Assembly: GCA_046758005.1 (NCBI GenBank)
Contig: JBHHZJ010000027.1
Span: 1 to 34,984 of the forward strand
Reading direction: 5' to 3'
Origin: JBHHZJ01 sp046758005
GTDB taxonomy: Bacteria > Pseudomonadota > Alphaproteobacteria > Kiloniellales > J153
DNA: 34,984 bases
A program made the translations under genes and the position numbers. The notes beneath the pieces were generated by a model, which was given only the letters and a program-made list of their open reading frames with translations, ran no database searches and was not told where the DNA came from. This document shows, piece by piece, positions 21,438 to 28,952 of this stretch; positions within the stretch are counted from its first letter, which is position 1; every line of letters begins with the position of its first letter.

Positions 21438-22045
21438 TGAGCTTCGACGAAGTCCGCCTGCCGACCAAGATCGAGTTCGGCGCGCTCGGCGGCCCGCGCT
21501 TCCGCACCGAGGTCGTGTTGCTGGGCAGCGGCCACGAACAGCGCAACGCCGAGTGGAGCGCCGTGCGCGGGCGCTGGGACGTCGCGCCCGGCATCCAGAG
21601 CCAGTCCGATCTCAGTGCCATCATCGCGTTCTGGTACGCCCGCCAGGGCCGGCTGCGCGGGTTCCGCTTCAAGGATCACACCGACTTCGCGGTCAAGGGC
21701 CAGGTCCTCATCGCCGGCGTGCAGGGCGGCGAGACGAGCGTGCAACTCGTCCGCACCTACGCGAGCGGCGGGCAGGCCTACACGCGCACGATCACCAAGC
21801 CGGTCGCCGGCACCGTGCAGCTCTTCCTCGACGGCCAGCCGATCGCCTCGAGCGTGGACACCGCAACCGGCGTCGCGACCTTCGCGCCGCTGGCGGGCGG
21901 CTCGCCCTCGCCGGTGCTCACCGCCGACTTCGAGTTCGACGTGCCGGTGCGCTTCGACACCGACGGCCTGGAAATCCGCCAGGTCACGCACGCGCGCGAG
22001 GCGATCCAGACCCTGCCGATCGTCGAGATCCGGGACTTTCAGTGA
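21437..22045 (+). CDS. DUF2460 distal tail protein (GTA gp12-like)
   Basis: The product is 202 residues. SFDEVRLPTKIEFGALGGPRF at the start, GRWDVAPGIQSQSDLSAIIAFWYARQGRLRGFRFKDHTDF (in two parts) and the final ITHAREAI-type segment define DUF2460/TIGR02217, the GTA gp12-like distal tail protein that joins the tube to the tail tip. It starts directly at the end of the heptamer array and lacks an obvious ribosome binding site. Its stop overlaps the next start (GTGA). Confidence 0.93.
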   Translation: MSFDEVRLPTKIEFGALGGPRFRTEVVLLGSGHEQRNAEWSAVRGRWDVAPGIQSQSDLSAIIAFWYARQGRLRGFRFKDHTDFAVKGQVLIAGVQGGETSVQLVRTYASGGQAYTRTITKPVAGTVQLFLDGQPIASSVDTATGVATFAPLAGGSPSPVLTADFEFDVPVRFDTDGLEIRQVTHAREAIQTLPIVEIRDFQ

Positions 22046-23130
22046 AGACCGTCTCCGCCGCGCTGGCCGCGCACCTTTCGGGCGCGGCGCTCACGCTCGC
22101 CACCTGCTGGAAGGTCAAGCGGACCGACGGCACGGTCCTGGGATTCACCGCGCACGACCGCGACATCGTCTTCGACCTGGGCGACGGCGACGGCGCGGCG
22201 ACCTACGCCGCGGCGAGCGGCTTCACCCGCACCGGGATCGAGAGCGCCGCCGGCTTCGCCGCGGACAACCTGGACGTCCAGGGGATCCTCGACTCCACGG
22301 CGATCGCGGCCGCGGACATCCGCGCCGGGCGCTACGACTTCGCCGAGGTCAAGGTGTTCGAGGTCAACACCGCGGACCTCGGCCAGGGAGCGCTCAAGCT
22401 GCGCCGCGGGCACATCGGCCAAGTGCGCGCCGAGGGCGGCCTGTTCGTGGCCGAGCTGCGCGGGCTGATCGAGCGCTACGCCCAGGAGATCGGCGAGCTG
22501 TACGGCCCGTCGTGCCGGGCCGACCTGGGCGACGCGCGTTGCAAGGCGCGCCTCGACCCGCCGGTCTGGCAGCCCGCCACCGCCTACGCGGTGCGCGCGG
22601 CGCGCGACGCCGCGAGCGGATCGGTCGTCAAGCCGTCCGCCTTCAACGACCGCCACTTCAAGTGCGTCCAGGCGGGGACGAGCGGCGCTACGGAGCCGGC
22701 GTGGAACACGACGTTCGGCGGCCAGACCGCCGACGGCGGCGCGCTCTGGGAAGCGATCCGCGCGCTCACCGTCGAGGCCACCGTCGACACGGTCACCGAC
22801 AACCGCACGTTCACGCTGACCTATGGCGGCGACGCGCCGGATGCGCTTTTGACCGGCGGGCTCATCACGTTCTTGGACGGCGCCAGCCCCGGCCCGGCGA
22901 ACGCCGGTCTCAAGATGGAGGTGAAGAGCTGGAGCCTCGCGACCAAGACGATCGCGCTGTTCCTGCCCATGCCGTTCGCCGTGGCGAGCGGCGATGCCGT
23001 GACCGTGCAGGCCGGCTGCGACAAGTCGCTGGCGGTGTGCCGCGACACCTTCGACAACGTGGAGAACTTCCGCGGCGAGCCCTTCGTGCCCGGCAACGAC
23101 CTTCTGTTCCGCACGCCCGATGCCCGTTAG
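22042..23130 (+). CDS. DUF2163 / phage BR0599 family tail hub protein (GTA gp13-like)
   Basis: The product is 362 residues. N-terminal LAAHLSGAALTLATCWKVKRTDG and FTAHDRDIVFDLGDG, then the GLIERYAQEIGELYGPSCRADLGDARC segment, and the C-terminal CDKSLAVCRDTFDNVENFRGEPFVPGND match DUF2163 proteins, in which the Cys pairs are conserved and may bind an iron-sulfur cluster or zinc. A segment near 175-235 (WQPATAYAVRAARD, ending in TFGGQTADGGALW) looks like an inserted carbohydrate-binding-type domain. The GTG start overlaps the DUF2460 stop. Confidence 0.92.
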   Translation: MKTVSAALAAHLSGAALTLATCWKVKRTDGTVLGFTAHDRDIVFDLGDGDGAATYAAASGFTRTGIESAAGFAADNLDVQGILDSTAIAAADIRAGRYDFAEVKVFEVNTADLGQGALKLRRGHIGQVRAEGGLFVAELRGLIERYAQEIGELYGPSCRADLGDARCKARLDPPVWQPATAYAVRAARDAASGSVVKPSAFNDRHFKCVQAGTSGATEPAWNTTFGGQTADGGALWEAIRALTVEATVDTVTDNRTFTLTYGGDAPDALLTGGLITFLDGASPGPANAGLKMEVKSWSLATKTIALFLPMPFAVASGDAVTVQAGCDKSLAVCRDTFDNVENFRGEPFVPGNDLLFRTPDAR

Positions 23131-23569
23131 CACCCGCCACCCTCCGGTGATCGTGGGTACGCGCGCCCAGATCGTCGCCGAGGCGCGCAGCTGGGTCGGC
23201 ACGCCCTGGGCGCCCGCCGGCGCCGAGAAGGGGGTGGGCGCCAACTGCCTCGGCTTCCTGGCCGGCGTCGCGCGCAACGCGGGGCTGGCCGAACTGGCCG
23301 CCGCCTTCGCGCCCTACCGGGGCTACGCGCTGCCGCCCGAGCCCCGGGCGCTGCTGCTCGGCCTGCGCCGGCACCTGGCGCGCATCGGCCGCGACCAGGC
23401 GGGGCCGGCCGACCTGCTGTTGTTCGACCTGGGTGGGGGCCTGCGCCACGTGGCGATGCTGAGCGCGAAGGGGACGATCGTGCACGCGCACCAGAGCAAG
23501 GGCCGGGTCGTCGAGCACCGACTGGTCTGGACCCCGCACAGCGCCTACCGCATCCCGGGGCTGGACTGA
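23120..23569 (+). CDS. NlpC/P60 family tail peptidase (GTA gp14-like)
   Basis: The product is 149 residues. Cys43 in GANCLGF is the likely nucleophile and His110 in GLRHVAML the base, in the layout of NlpC/P60 cysteine peptidases; the usual Asp before the Cys is Asn here. The enzyme would cut peptidoglycan cross-link peptides during DNA entry from the tail tip. It overlaps the DUF2163 gene by 11 bp and the hub gene by 1 bp. It is the only peptidoglycan hydrolase gene seen in the window. Confidence 0.9.
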   Translation: MPVSTRHPPVIVGTRAQIVAEARSWVGTPWAPAGAEKGVGANCLGFLAGVARNAGLAELAAAFAPYRGYALPPEPRALLLGLRRHLARIGRDQAGPADLLLFDLGGGLRHVAMLSAKGTIVHAHQSKGRVVEHRLVWTPHSAYRIPGLD

Positions 23570-26500
23570 TGGCGACGCTCGCGCTCAGCCTCGGCGGCGC
23601 GCTCGCCGGCAACCTGATCGGCGGGCCGCTCGGCGGCCGGGTCGGCTTCCTGGCCGGCCAGTTCCTCGGCAACCAACTGTTCGGCAACGCCGACGACAAG
23701 GTCGTCGAGGGCCCGCGCCTGACCGACCTGACGGTCACGTCCTCGGCCTATGGCCGGCCGATCCCCATCGTCTACGGGCGCTTCCGGGTCGGCGGCAACG
23801 TGGTTTGGTCGCCCGGCATCGCCGAGCACCGCCAGGAACAGACCGTGGGCGGCAAGGGCGGCGGGCCGGCGCAGACCACGCTCAGCTACCGCTACACCGC
23901 GGACTTCCGCGTCGCCCTGTGCGAGGGGCCGGCGGACGCGGTGCTGCGCGTCTGGGCCGACGGCAAGCTGATCGCCGACTTCACCGGCCCGACCCCGGTG
24001 TTCGCAGGCAAGGTGCGGCAGGGCAACCTGCGCATCCATCTCGGCGCCGAGACCCAGGAGGCCGACCCGGCCGAGCAGGCCGACCGCGGCATCGACGACA
24101 CGCCGGCCTACCGCGGCCAGGTCGGCATCGTCTTCGACGACCTGCCGCTCGAGGACTTCGGCAACCGCATTCCCCAGATCACCGCCGAGGTCGCGATCAA
24201 GGCGAGCGACAGCTTCCCGGTCGCGAGCGCGGCGGCCTTCGCCTCGCCGGTCACCCAACTCGCGCGCTGGAGCGCGGACCGCCGGTTCCTGTTCACCCTG
24301 TCCGCCGGCGGCACCGCGACGAAGTGGGACGCGGTCAACAAGCGCCAGCTCGTCGGCGCGAGCGTCGGCGTCGGCGAGGCGTTCTGCCCGGCCCTCGACA
24401 GCGAGGGCAACCTGTACACCACGGACGGCAACGGCGGTCTCGTCAAGTTCGACGACAACTGGCGCCAGATCGGCGTCTCGCCCACGGCCATGAGCCAGGA
24501 CTTCGTCAACCTGATCGTGGCCGGCCGGCCCGGCTTCGAGCGCGCGGTCGCGCAAGGGGTGGGCGACAAGGTCGGGACGTTCTCGACCACGACCCTGCAG
24601 TTGCTCGACGAGGTCGCGCTGAGCGCCTTCGCCGCCCCGACGGCGGGCAGCTACCAGGCGTTTGCCGACCGCAACGGCATGACGCTCGACGGCGAGGGCT
24701 TCGTCTGGACCCTGGTGGTGGACGGGCAGGCCGACGGCTACCTGTTCAAGATCGACCCGGGCATCGGCACGGTGCTCGAGCGCCACGTATTGGCGGGCAA
24801 GAAGGACGCGAGGTTTCTCAGCTACGATCCGGCGAGCAACAGCCTGATCGTCGAGGACAACGGCGCAGCCGGGCTGCTGCGCTTCAGCCTCGACAGCCTG
24901 AGCGTCGATGCGACCCTGTCTCTGAGCCTCGACGCGACCGTCGACAACCGCTCGCAGTATTGCGCCGGCCCGGTGGACGGGAGGCTCTGGCTGCAGGGCA
25001 CGCTCGGCGCGGTCGAGGTCGACACCATCGCCTTCCAGGTGGCGCGTTCGGTCTCGGTCAGCGATTGGCCCGGCGTGCCGACGGTCGAGCAGATGGTCTA
25101 CGACCCGGTCAACCACGCGCTCGTCTGGCTCGATGTCATCCCGCCGACGTTGTACTGGCTGTTCCTCGACCGCAAGGCCGGGCTGCCGGTGCCGCTCGGC
25201 GACATCGTCGACGACATCTCCGCGCGCGTCGGTCTCGACGCGGCCGCGGACCTCGACACCGCGGCGCTCACCGACAGCGTGGTCGGCTACGTGATCTCGG
25301 ACCGCATGGCCGCGCGCGCCGCGCTGGAGCCCTTGGCCACGGCCTACTTCTTCGACGCCCGGGAGGAGGACTTCAAGGTCGATTTCGTCACGCGCGGGGG
25401 CGCGCCCGTCGCCGACATCCCGGAGGCGGACCTGGGCGCGCGCGGCGGCGGGCAGGAGGGCTTCGTACCGCTCGTCGGCGAGGAGCGCGTGCAGGAGATC
25501 GAGCTGCCGCGCCGGATCGACATGACCTACGCCGACCCGGCCATCGACTTCCAGACCAGCACGCAGTTCTTCCAGCGCATCCAGGAAGCGGTCGCCACGC
25601 GCAAGCGCAGCACGATCAACATGCCGCTCGCCCTCGACGCGGCCGAGGCGGCGCGGCGCATCGAGCGGATCGGCTTCCAGCTGTGGCAGGCGCGCACGCC
25701 CTACGAGCTGAGCCTGTCGCGCAAGCACGCCCGGATCAGCCCGGCCGACGTGGTGCGCGCGACCGCGAAGGGGGTCACCTTCACGCTGCGCGTCGAGCAG
25801 GCGGACCTGGGCGCGAACGGCGTGATCCGGCTGCGCGGCGTGTCCGAGGATGCGGCGGTGTACGCGAGCGCCGCAACGGGCGCCGCCGCGCTCGGCGTGC
25901 CGGCGCAATCGATCGTGCTCTCGGGCCCGTCGGCGCTCCATCTGCTCGACACGCCCCTGCTGCGCGACGCCGACGAGGGTCTGGGGCTCTACGTCGCCGC
26001 CGGGGCCTTCGGGGCGGAGCCCTGGCCCGGCGCCGCGATCTTCAAGTCGAACGACGGCGCCGACTTCGGCCCGCCGTTCACCTTCATCTCCGCGGCGCGC
26101 AACGCCGCGCACGGGCGAACCGAGACGGCCCTGGGCGATCACGGCACGCGCACCTGGGACCGGACCAACGCGGTGAGCGTGCGCCTATTCCGGGGCGCGC
26201 TCGCCTCGGCCACGGAACTGGCGGTGCTCAACGGGGCCAACGCGCTGCTCATCGGCGACGAGGTCGTGCAGTTCGCCAATGCGACGCTGAACGCCGACGG
26301 CGGTTACACGCTCGACACCTTTCTGCGCGGCCGGCGCGGCACCGAATGGGCCACCGGCGCGCACGCCGCGGGCGAGCGGGTCGTGGTCCTGTCGGACGCG
26401 ACGCTGCTCCGGGTGGCGTTGCCGGACGCCGACCTCAACGTCCAGCGCTTCTACAAGGCGGTCACGGTCGGCGGCCTGGTCGGCGAGGGCACGCAGAAGG

Positions 26501-26892
26501 CGCTTACGTTCCAGGGCCGCGCGCTCATGCCGTACGCGCCGGTCCACATCGGCGGCGCGCCGTCCGGCTCGCCCGCCCACTGGACGATCACGTGGGTGCG
26601 GCGCACGCGCCTGGGCGGGGCCTGGAAGGACGGCGCCGACGTGCCGCTCGGCGAGGAGAGCGAGGACTACGAAGTGGACATCCTGAACGGCGCGGCCGTG
26701 GCGCGCACGATCACCAGCACCGCGTCCCCCGGCGGCTCGGTGGTGACCGCGGCGAGCCGCCAGGCCCTCTACACCGCCGCGGACCAGATCGCCGACTTCG
26801 GCGCCGAACAGGCGACGCTGACGCTCAAGGTCTACCAGCTCAGCGCCACCGTCGGCCGCGGCTTCCCCGGCGCGGCGACGCTCGCCGCCTGA
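23569..26892 (+). CDS. Tail hub/host specificity protein (GTA gp15-like) with propeller-like insert
   Basis: The product is 1107 residues. The first 210 residues, with a Gly-zipper LALSLGGALAGNLIGGPLGG and TVTSSAYGRPIPIVYGRF, match the N-terminus of GTA gp15 and Phage-tail_3 hub proteins. Residues about 215-535 are unlike the usual TIM-barrel-like GTA insert: they have repeated blade-like pieces such as ARWSADRRFLFTLSAGGTATKWD, LDSEGNLYTTDGNGGLVKFD and YDPASNSLIVEDNGAAG, typical of a beta-propeller. From about 540 the baseplate Phage-tail_3 region follows (VPLGDIVDDISARVG), and a C-terminal GVPAQS-rich fibre-like region ends the protein. It determines host recognition and tail tip assembly. 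Confidence 0.85.
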   Translation: MATLALSLGGALAGNLIGGPLGGRVGFLAGQFLGNQLFGNADDKVVEGPRLTDLTVTSSAYGRPIPIVYGRFRVGGNVVWSPGIAEHRQEQTVGGKGGGPAQTTLSYRYTADFRVALCEGPADAVLRVWADGKLIADFTGPTPVFAGKVRQGNLRIHLGAETQEADPAEQADRGIDDTPAYRGQVGIVFDDLPLEDFGNRIPQITAEVAIKASDSFPVASAAAFASPVTQLARWSADRRFLFTLSAGGTATKWDAVNKRQLVGASVGVGEAFCPALDSEGNLYTTDGNGGLVKFDDNWRQIGVSPTAMSQDFVNLIVAGRPGFERAVAQGVGDKVGTFSTTTLQLLDEVALSAFAAPTAGSYQAFADRNGMTLDGEGFVWTLVVDGQADGYLFKIDPGIGTVLERHVLAGKKDARFLSYDPASNSLIVEDNGAAGLLRFSLDSLSVDATLSLSLDATVDNRSQYCAGPVDGRLWLQGTLGAVEVDTIAFQVARSVSVSDWPGVPTVEQMVYDPVNHALVWLDVIPPTLYWLFLDRKAGLPVPLGDIVDDISARVGLDAAADLDTAALTDSVVGYVISDRMAARAALEPLATAYFFDAREEDFKVDFVTRGGAPVADIPEADLGARGGGQEGFVPLVGEERVQEIELPRRIDMTYADPAIDFQTSTQFFQRIQEAVATRKRSTINMPLALDAAEAARRIERIGFQLWQARTPYELSLSRKHARISPADVVRATAKGVTFTLRVEQADLGANGVIRLRGVSEDAAVYASAATGAAALGVPAQSIVLSGPSALHLLDTPLLRDADEGLGLYVAAGAFGAEPWPGAAIFKSNDGADFGPPFTFISAARNAAHGRTETALGDHGTRTWDRTNAVSVRLFRGALASATELAVLNGANALLIGDEVVQFANATLNADGGYTLDTFLRGRRGTEWATGAHAAGERVVVLSDATLLRVALPDADLNVQRFYKAVTVGGLVGEGTQKALTFQGRALMPYAPVHIGGAPSGSPAHWTITWVRRTRLGGAWKDGADVPLGEESEDYEVDILNGAAVARTITSTASPGGSVVTAASRQALYTAADQIADFGAEQATLTLKVYQLSATVGRGFPGAATLAA

Positions 26893-26913
26893 TCGACACG
26901 GGACCGGTACGCC

Positions 26914-27330
26914 ATGCCCACGCTCGACAACCTCGGCACGCACACGGACGGCGCGCTCATCGCGCAGTCGCAGTCGCAGAAGGAGGTCACCTCCAACGCG
27001 CTCGACAACCTCCTGTCGAACGCGACGCAAAGGTCCCTGGGCGTGACCATTTCCGACGCCCCCGGCTCGCCGACGGGCGCGGACCGCACGCTAACCGACG
27101 ACGAGTTCTTCGGCAATTTCGTCCTCGCGCTGACCGGGAGCCCGAGCGTGCCGTTCGCCCTCGTCCTGCCCGCCGCCGGCAATCACGCCTTTGTCGTGCG
27201 CAACGACACCGGCCAGACCGCGACGGTCAGGGCCGGCGCGGGGAGCACGGTGGACGTCGTGGCGGGCAAGCGCCAGCTCCTCCATTGCGACGGCGGCAAC
27301 GTCGTCGCGCTCGCACCGCCCGTGCCGTGA
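26914..27330 (+). CDS. Tail-associated protein, unknown function
   Basis: The product is 138 residues. The QSQSQKEVTSNALDNLLSNATQ start resembles short tail fibre proteins encoded after GTA gp15-like genes in alphaproteobacterial prophages; the remainder is beta-rich (FVVRNDTGQTATVRAGAGS). No enzymatic motif is seen. It starts 21 bp after the hub gene stop and is followed by the small signal-peptide protein. Confidence 0.65.
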   Translation: MPTLDNLGTHTDGALIAQSQSQKEVTSNALDNLLSNATQRSLGVTISDAPGSPTGADRTLTDDEFFGNFVLALTGSPSVPFALVLPAAGNHAFVVRNDTGQTATVRAGAGSTVDVVAGKRQLLHCDGGNVVALAPPVP

Positions 27331-27374
27331 CCGGGCGCCCCGGCCGCCGCGCTCGCTTCACCGATGAGGCCGCG

Positions 27375-27680
27375 ATGAAACGGTATTGCCTGCACGTGCT
27401 GGCCGCCCTCGGGGCGGCTTTCTTGCTGCTCCATCCGGCCGCGGCGCAGCCGGCCTGCGCCCCGCGCGCGCAAGTGCTCGCGTGGCTCGGCGCGACCTAC
27501 GGCGAGGCGCCGGTGGCGGCCGGCGTGACCGGCGGCGGCGAGCTCCTCGAGGTGCTCGCCAGGGCCGACGGGACGAGCTGGACGATCCTCGTCACCTCGC
27601 CGCTGGGGCGCACCTGCGTCGTCGCCGCCGGCGAGGGCTGGCGGGTCCTCAGGCGACGGGTGGACGAGCCAAAGGCATGA
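27375..27680 (+). CDS. Small secreted protein, unknown function
   Basis: The product is 101 residues with a signal peptide (MKRYCLHVLAALGAAFLLL, cleavage probably after PAAA or AQP). The mature part (about 75 residues) has two cysteines and is predicted to be beta-rich (ELLEVLARADGTSWTILVTS). ATG 27375 is chosen since the signal peptide begins there; a GTG at 27327 overlapping the previous stop is in frame. It may be a periplasmic phage protein of the lysis or exclusion set. The stop overlaps the next start (ATGA). Confidence 0.65.
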   Translation: MKRYCLHVLAALGAAFLLLHPAAAQPACAPRAQVLAWLGATYGEAPVAAGVTGGGELLEVLARADGTSWTILVTSPLGRTCVVAAGEGWRVLRRRVDEPKA

Positions 27681-27916
27681 CACGCCCGACCCACAGCGAC
27701 CTGCACGCGGAGATCGCGGCCTTGCGCGCCGTGACGGAGGCGGAGCTCAAGAACCTGAACGTCCGGCTTTCCCAGGTCGAGGCGACCCAGAACGAGCTGG
27801 TGCGCGTCGCGACCCAGGGCAGGACCGGCCTGCGCGTCGCCCTGTGGCTGGGCGGCTTCCTGACCGCCGCGCTCACCGCGCTGGCCGCGTTCTGGAAGGA
27901 CGTCTCGGGCCGGTAG
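27677..27916 (+). CDS. Small coiled-coil membrane protein (XhlA-like)
   Basis: The product is 79 residues. Residues 5-50 form a coiled coil (LHAEIAALRAVTEAELKNLN and similar) and residues about 53-72 are a single membrane span (ALWLGGFLTAALTALAAF), with a short basic tail. XhlA-type proteins with this layout assist phage holins. The start overlaps the previous stop by four bases, so it is translated with the secreted protein. Role in lysis is inferred from layout and place. Confidence 0.6.
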   Translation: MTRPTHSDLHAEIAALRAVTEAELKNLNVRLSQVEATQNELVRVATQGRTGLRVALWLGGFLTAALTALAAFWKDVSGR

Positions 27917-28016
27917 GGCCGCGGCGCTCGGGCCGCAACGGTTCCGCCGGGTGCGGGCCGTGTGCGCAGGCGCGGCACTTCGTCGAGAAGGCAGGACCGA
28001 TCCTGGAGGTTGCGAC

Positions 28017-28157
28017 ATGAAGAATGTCAAGAACCGGCTGATCATGCTCGGCGCCGTTGCGGCGCTTCTGATCGCGTTGACGATCCTCGTCGGCCCGGAC
28101 AAGGCCGTGGAGATGCTGAAGGCGATCTTCGCGATGACCTCGGAGGCCGGAACATGA
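28017..28157 (+). CDS. Tiny single-span membrane protein, holin-like
   Basis: The product is 46 residues: basic start MKNVKNR, one hydrophobic span LIMLGAVAALLIALTILVG, and a short amphipathic C-terminus DKAVEMLKAIFAMTSEAG. TGGAGG lies upstream of ATG 28017. Size, single span and location among a coiled-coil membrane protein and a lipoprotein suit a holin or pinholin, but nothing proves the activity. The stop overlaps the next start. Confidence 0.6.
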   Translation: MKNVKNRLIMLGAVAALLIALTILVGPDKAVEMLKAIFAMTSEAGT

Positions 28158-28453
28158 GACTCTTTCCGATCTGCGCCGCCGCCCTGGCGCTCGCGGCCTG
28201 CACGGCCGCGCAGCAGGCGGCCGTCCAGGGCGGGGTCGAGAAGATCAAGGACGCCAACGATGCCGTGGCGCTCACGCTCATCCAGGCCGCGTGCGGCATG
28301 ACCGTGGGGGCGTACCACCGGCTGGAGAACCCGGTCCAAAAGCGCGGCGTGGACCTCCTATGCGGCGGCGACGGGCAGGACCCGCTCACGGCGGGCGACG
28401 TGGAACGACTGATGCGCGCGGCGGAGACCTTGCGGCGCGGGCGGCAGAAGTGA
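28154..28453 (+). CDS. Small phage lipoprotein, possible spanin-like
   Basis: The product is 99 residues. MRLFPICAAALALAACTAAQ is a lipoprotein signal with the lipobox LAAC and Cys at residue 16; the mature part is helical with two further Cys (ACGMTV and LLCGGDG). This could be an outer-membrane spanin subunit or an exclusion lipoprotein. It overlaps the holin-like gene stop by four bases and is the last gene before the terminator-like hairpin at 28458. Confidence 0.65.
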   Translation: MRLFPICAAALALAACTAAQQAAVQGGVEKIKDANDAVALTLIQAACGMTVGAYHRLENPVQKRGVDLLCGGDGQDPLTAGDVERLMRAAETLRRGRQK

Positions 28454-28952
28454 ACCCGGCGCACGGGTTGCGCCGGTTTTCCAACCCCCGGATTCCGCCC
28501 GAGCCGGCCGGGACGCGTCTGCCCGGCGGGACCTTCGCCTCTCCCTCGCTCTGAAGGGGCCGGCCAAGGGGGTCCTCGATCTCCGGGTCGGCGAAGTCGT
28601 CGAAAACCTGCACCACATGTCCGCTTGAGCGACCCCGGTCGCGGGCGCGGCGCCGTTCGGGCCCGCGCACCGTCCTCCGCCCCTCCTTTCCCTCCTCGTT
28701 CCTTCCCCTCCCCGGGCCGCCCCGGCCCCGCGCATCCGCGCTCCTGCGGCGCGCTTCACGTCACCCCCTCTCCTTCCGATCCCCATCCTCTGAAATCCCG
28801 CCGATAAGACAATCGGCTGAGCCCAAGCGCGGTCTCGACCGGTTCCCGCCCGAATCTCCGCCCCGTCCTTGTTCTTACTTCGTTCCGGTGCGACGGCGGG
28901 TTTGGCCCCGGTCCCCCGTGAGCCGGACCCAACCCCGGATCGTCCCGAAGCG
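28454..28952. other. Prophage-host junction region without a supported gene
   Basis: The region begins with a terminator-like hairpin. Then 28560-28621, read on the minus strand, encodes VVQVFDDFADPEIEDPLG within a longer frame, which looks more protein-like than its neighbours and may be a remnant; no family is recognised. A pyrimidine-rich tract without A (28670-28713, 44 nt with three G) follows, and a 6-bp inverted repeat GCCGAT/ATCGGC at 28800-28817. The attachment site should lie here, but it cannot be identified without the left end. Confidence 0.4.
28458..28480 (+). terminator. Terminator-like hairpin after the last phage gene
   Basis: GGCGCA at 28458-28463 pairs with TGCGCC at 28469-28474 around CGGGT, followed by GGTTTT. 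It lies 5 bp after the lipoprotein stop and probably ends the late transcript. Confidence 0.6.

Larger units (their letters stand above)
1..28480. mobile_element. Late region of a GTA-like/HK97-like siphoprophage (left end outside window)
   Basis: A nearly continuous plus-strand series of packaging, head, tail and lysis-type genes runs from the small terminase at 958 to a lipoprotein ending at 28453, followed by a terminator-like hairpin. The order terminase, portal, protease, capsid, connectors, major tail protein, chaperones, tape measure, DUF2460, DUF2163, NlpC/P60 and hub protein matches RcGTA and related lambdoid-tail prophages of alphaproteobacteria. No integrase, repressor or replication gene is seen, so the element extends to the left of the window. 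The right boundary is inferred from the switch to conserved housekeeping genes at 28953; no attachment repeat can be identified from one end alone. A domesticated GTA is the main alternative to a live prophage. Confidence 0.85.

Noticed and set aside
23545..26142. Long open frame on the minus strand (865 codons)
   Set aside because: Antisense shadow of the tail hub gene; low-complexity composition and no family motif.
23805..27680. Plus-strand frame of 1291 codons spanning the hub and next gene
   Set aside because: Only its last 101 codons (from ATG 27375) look real; the rest is an out-of-frame shadow of the tail hub gene.
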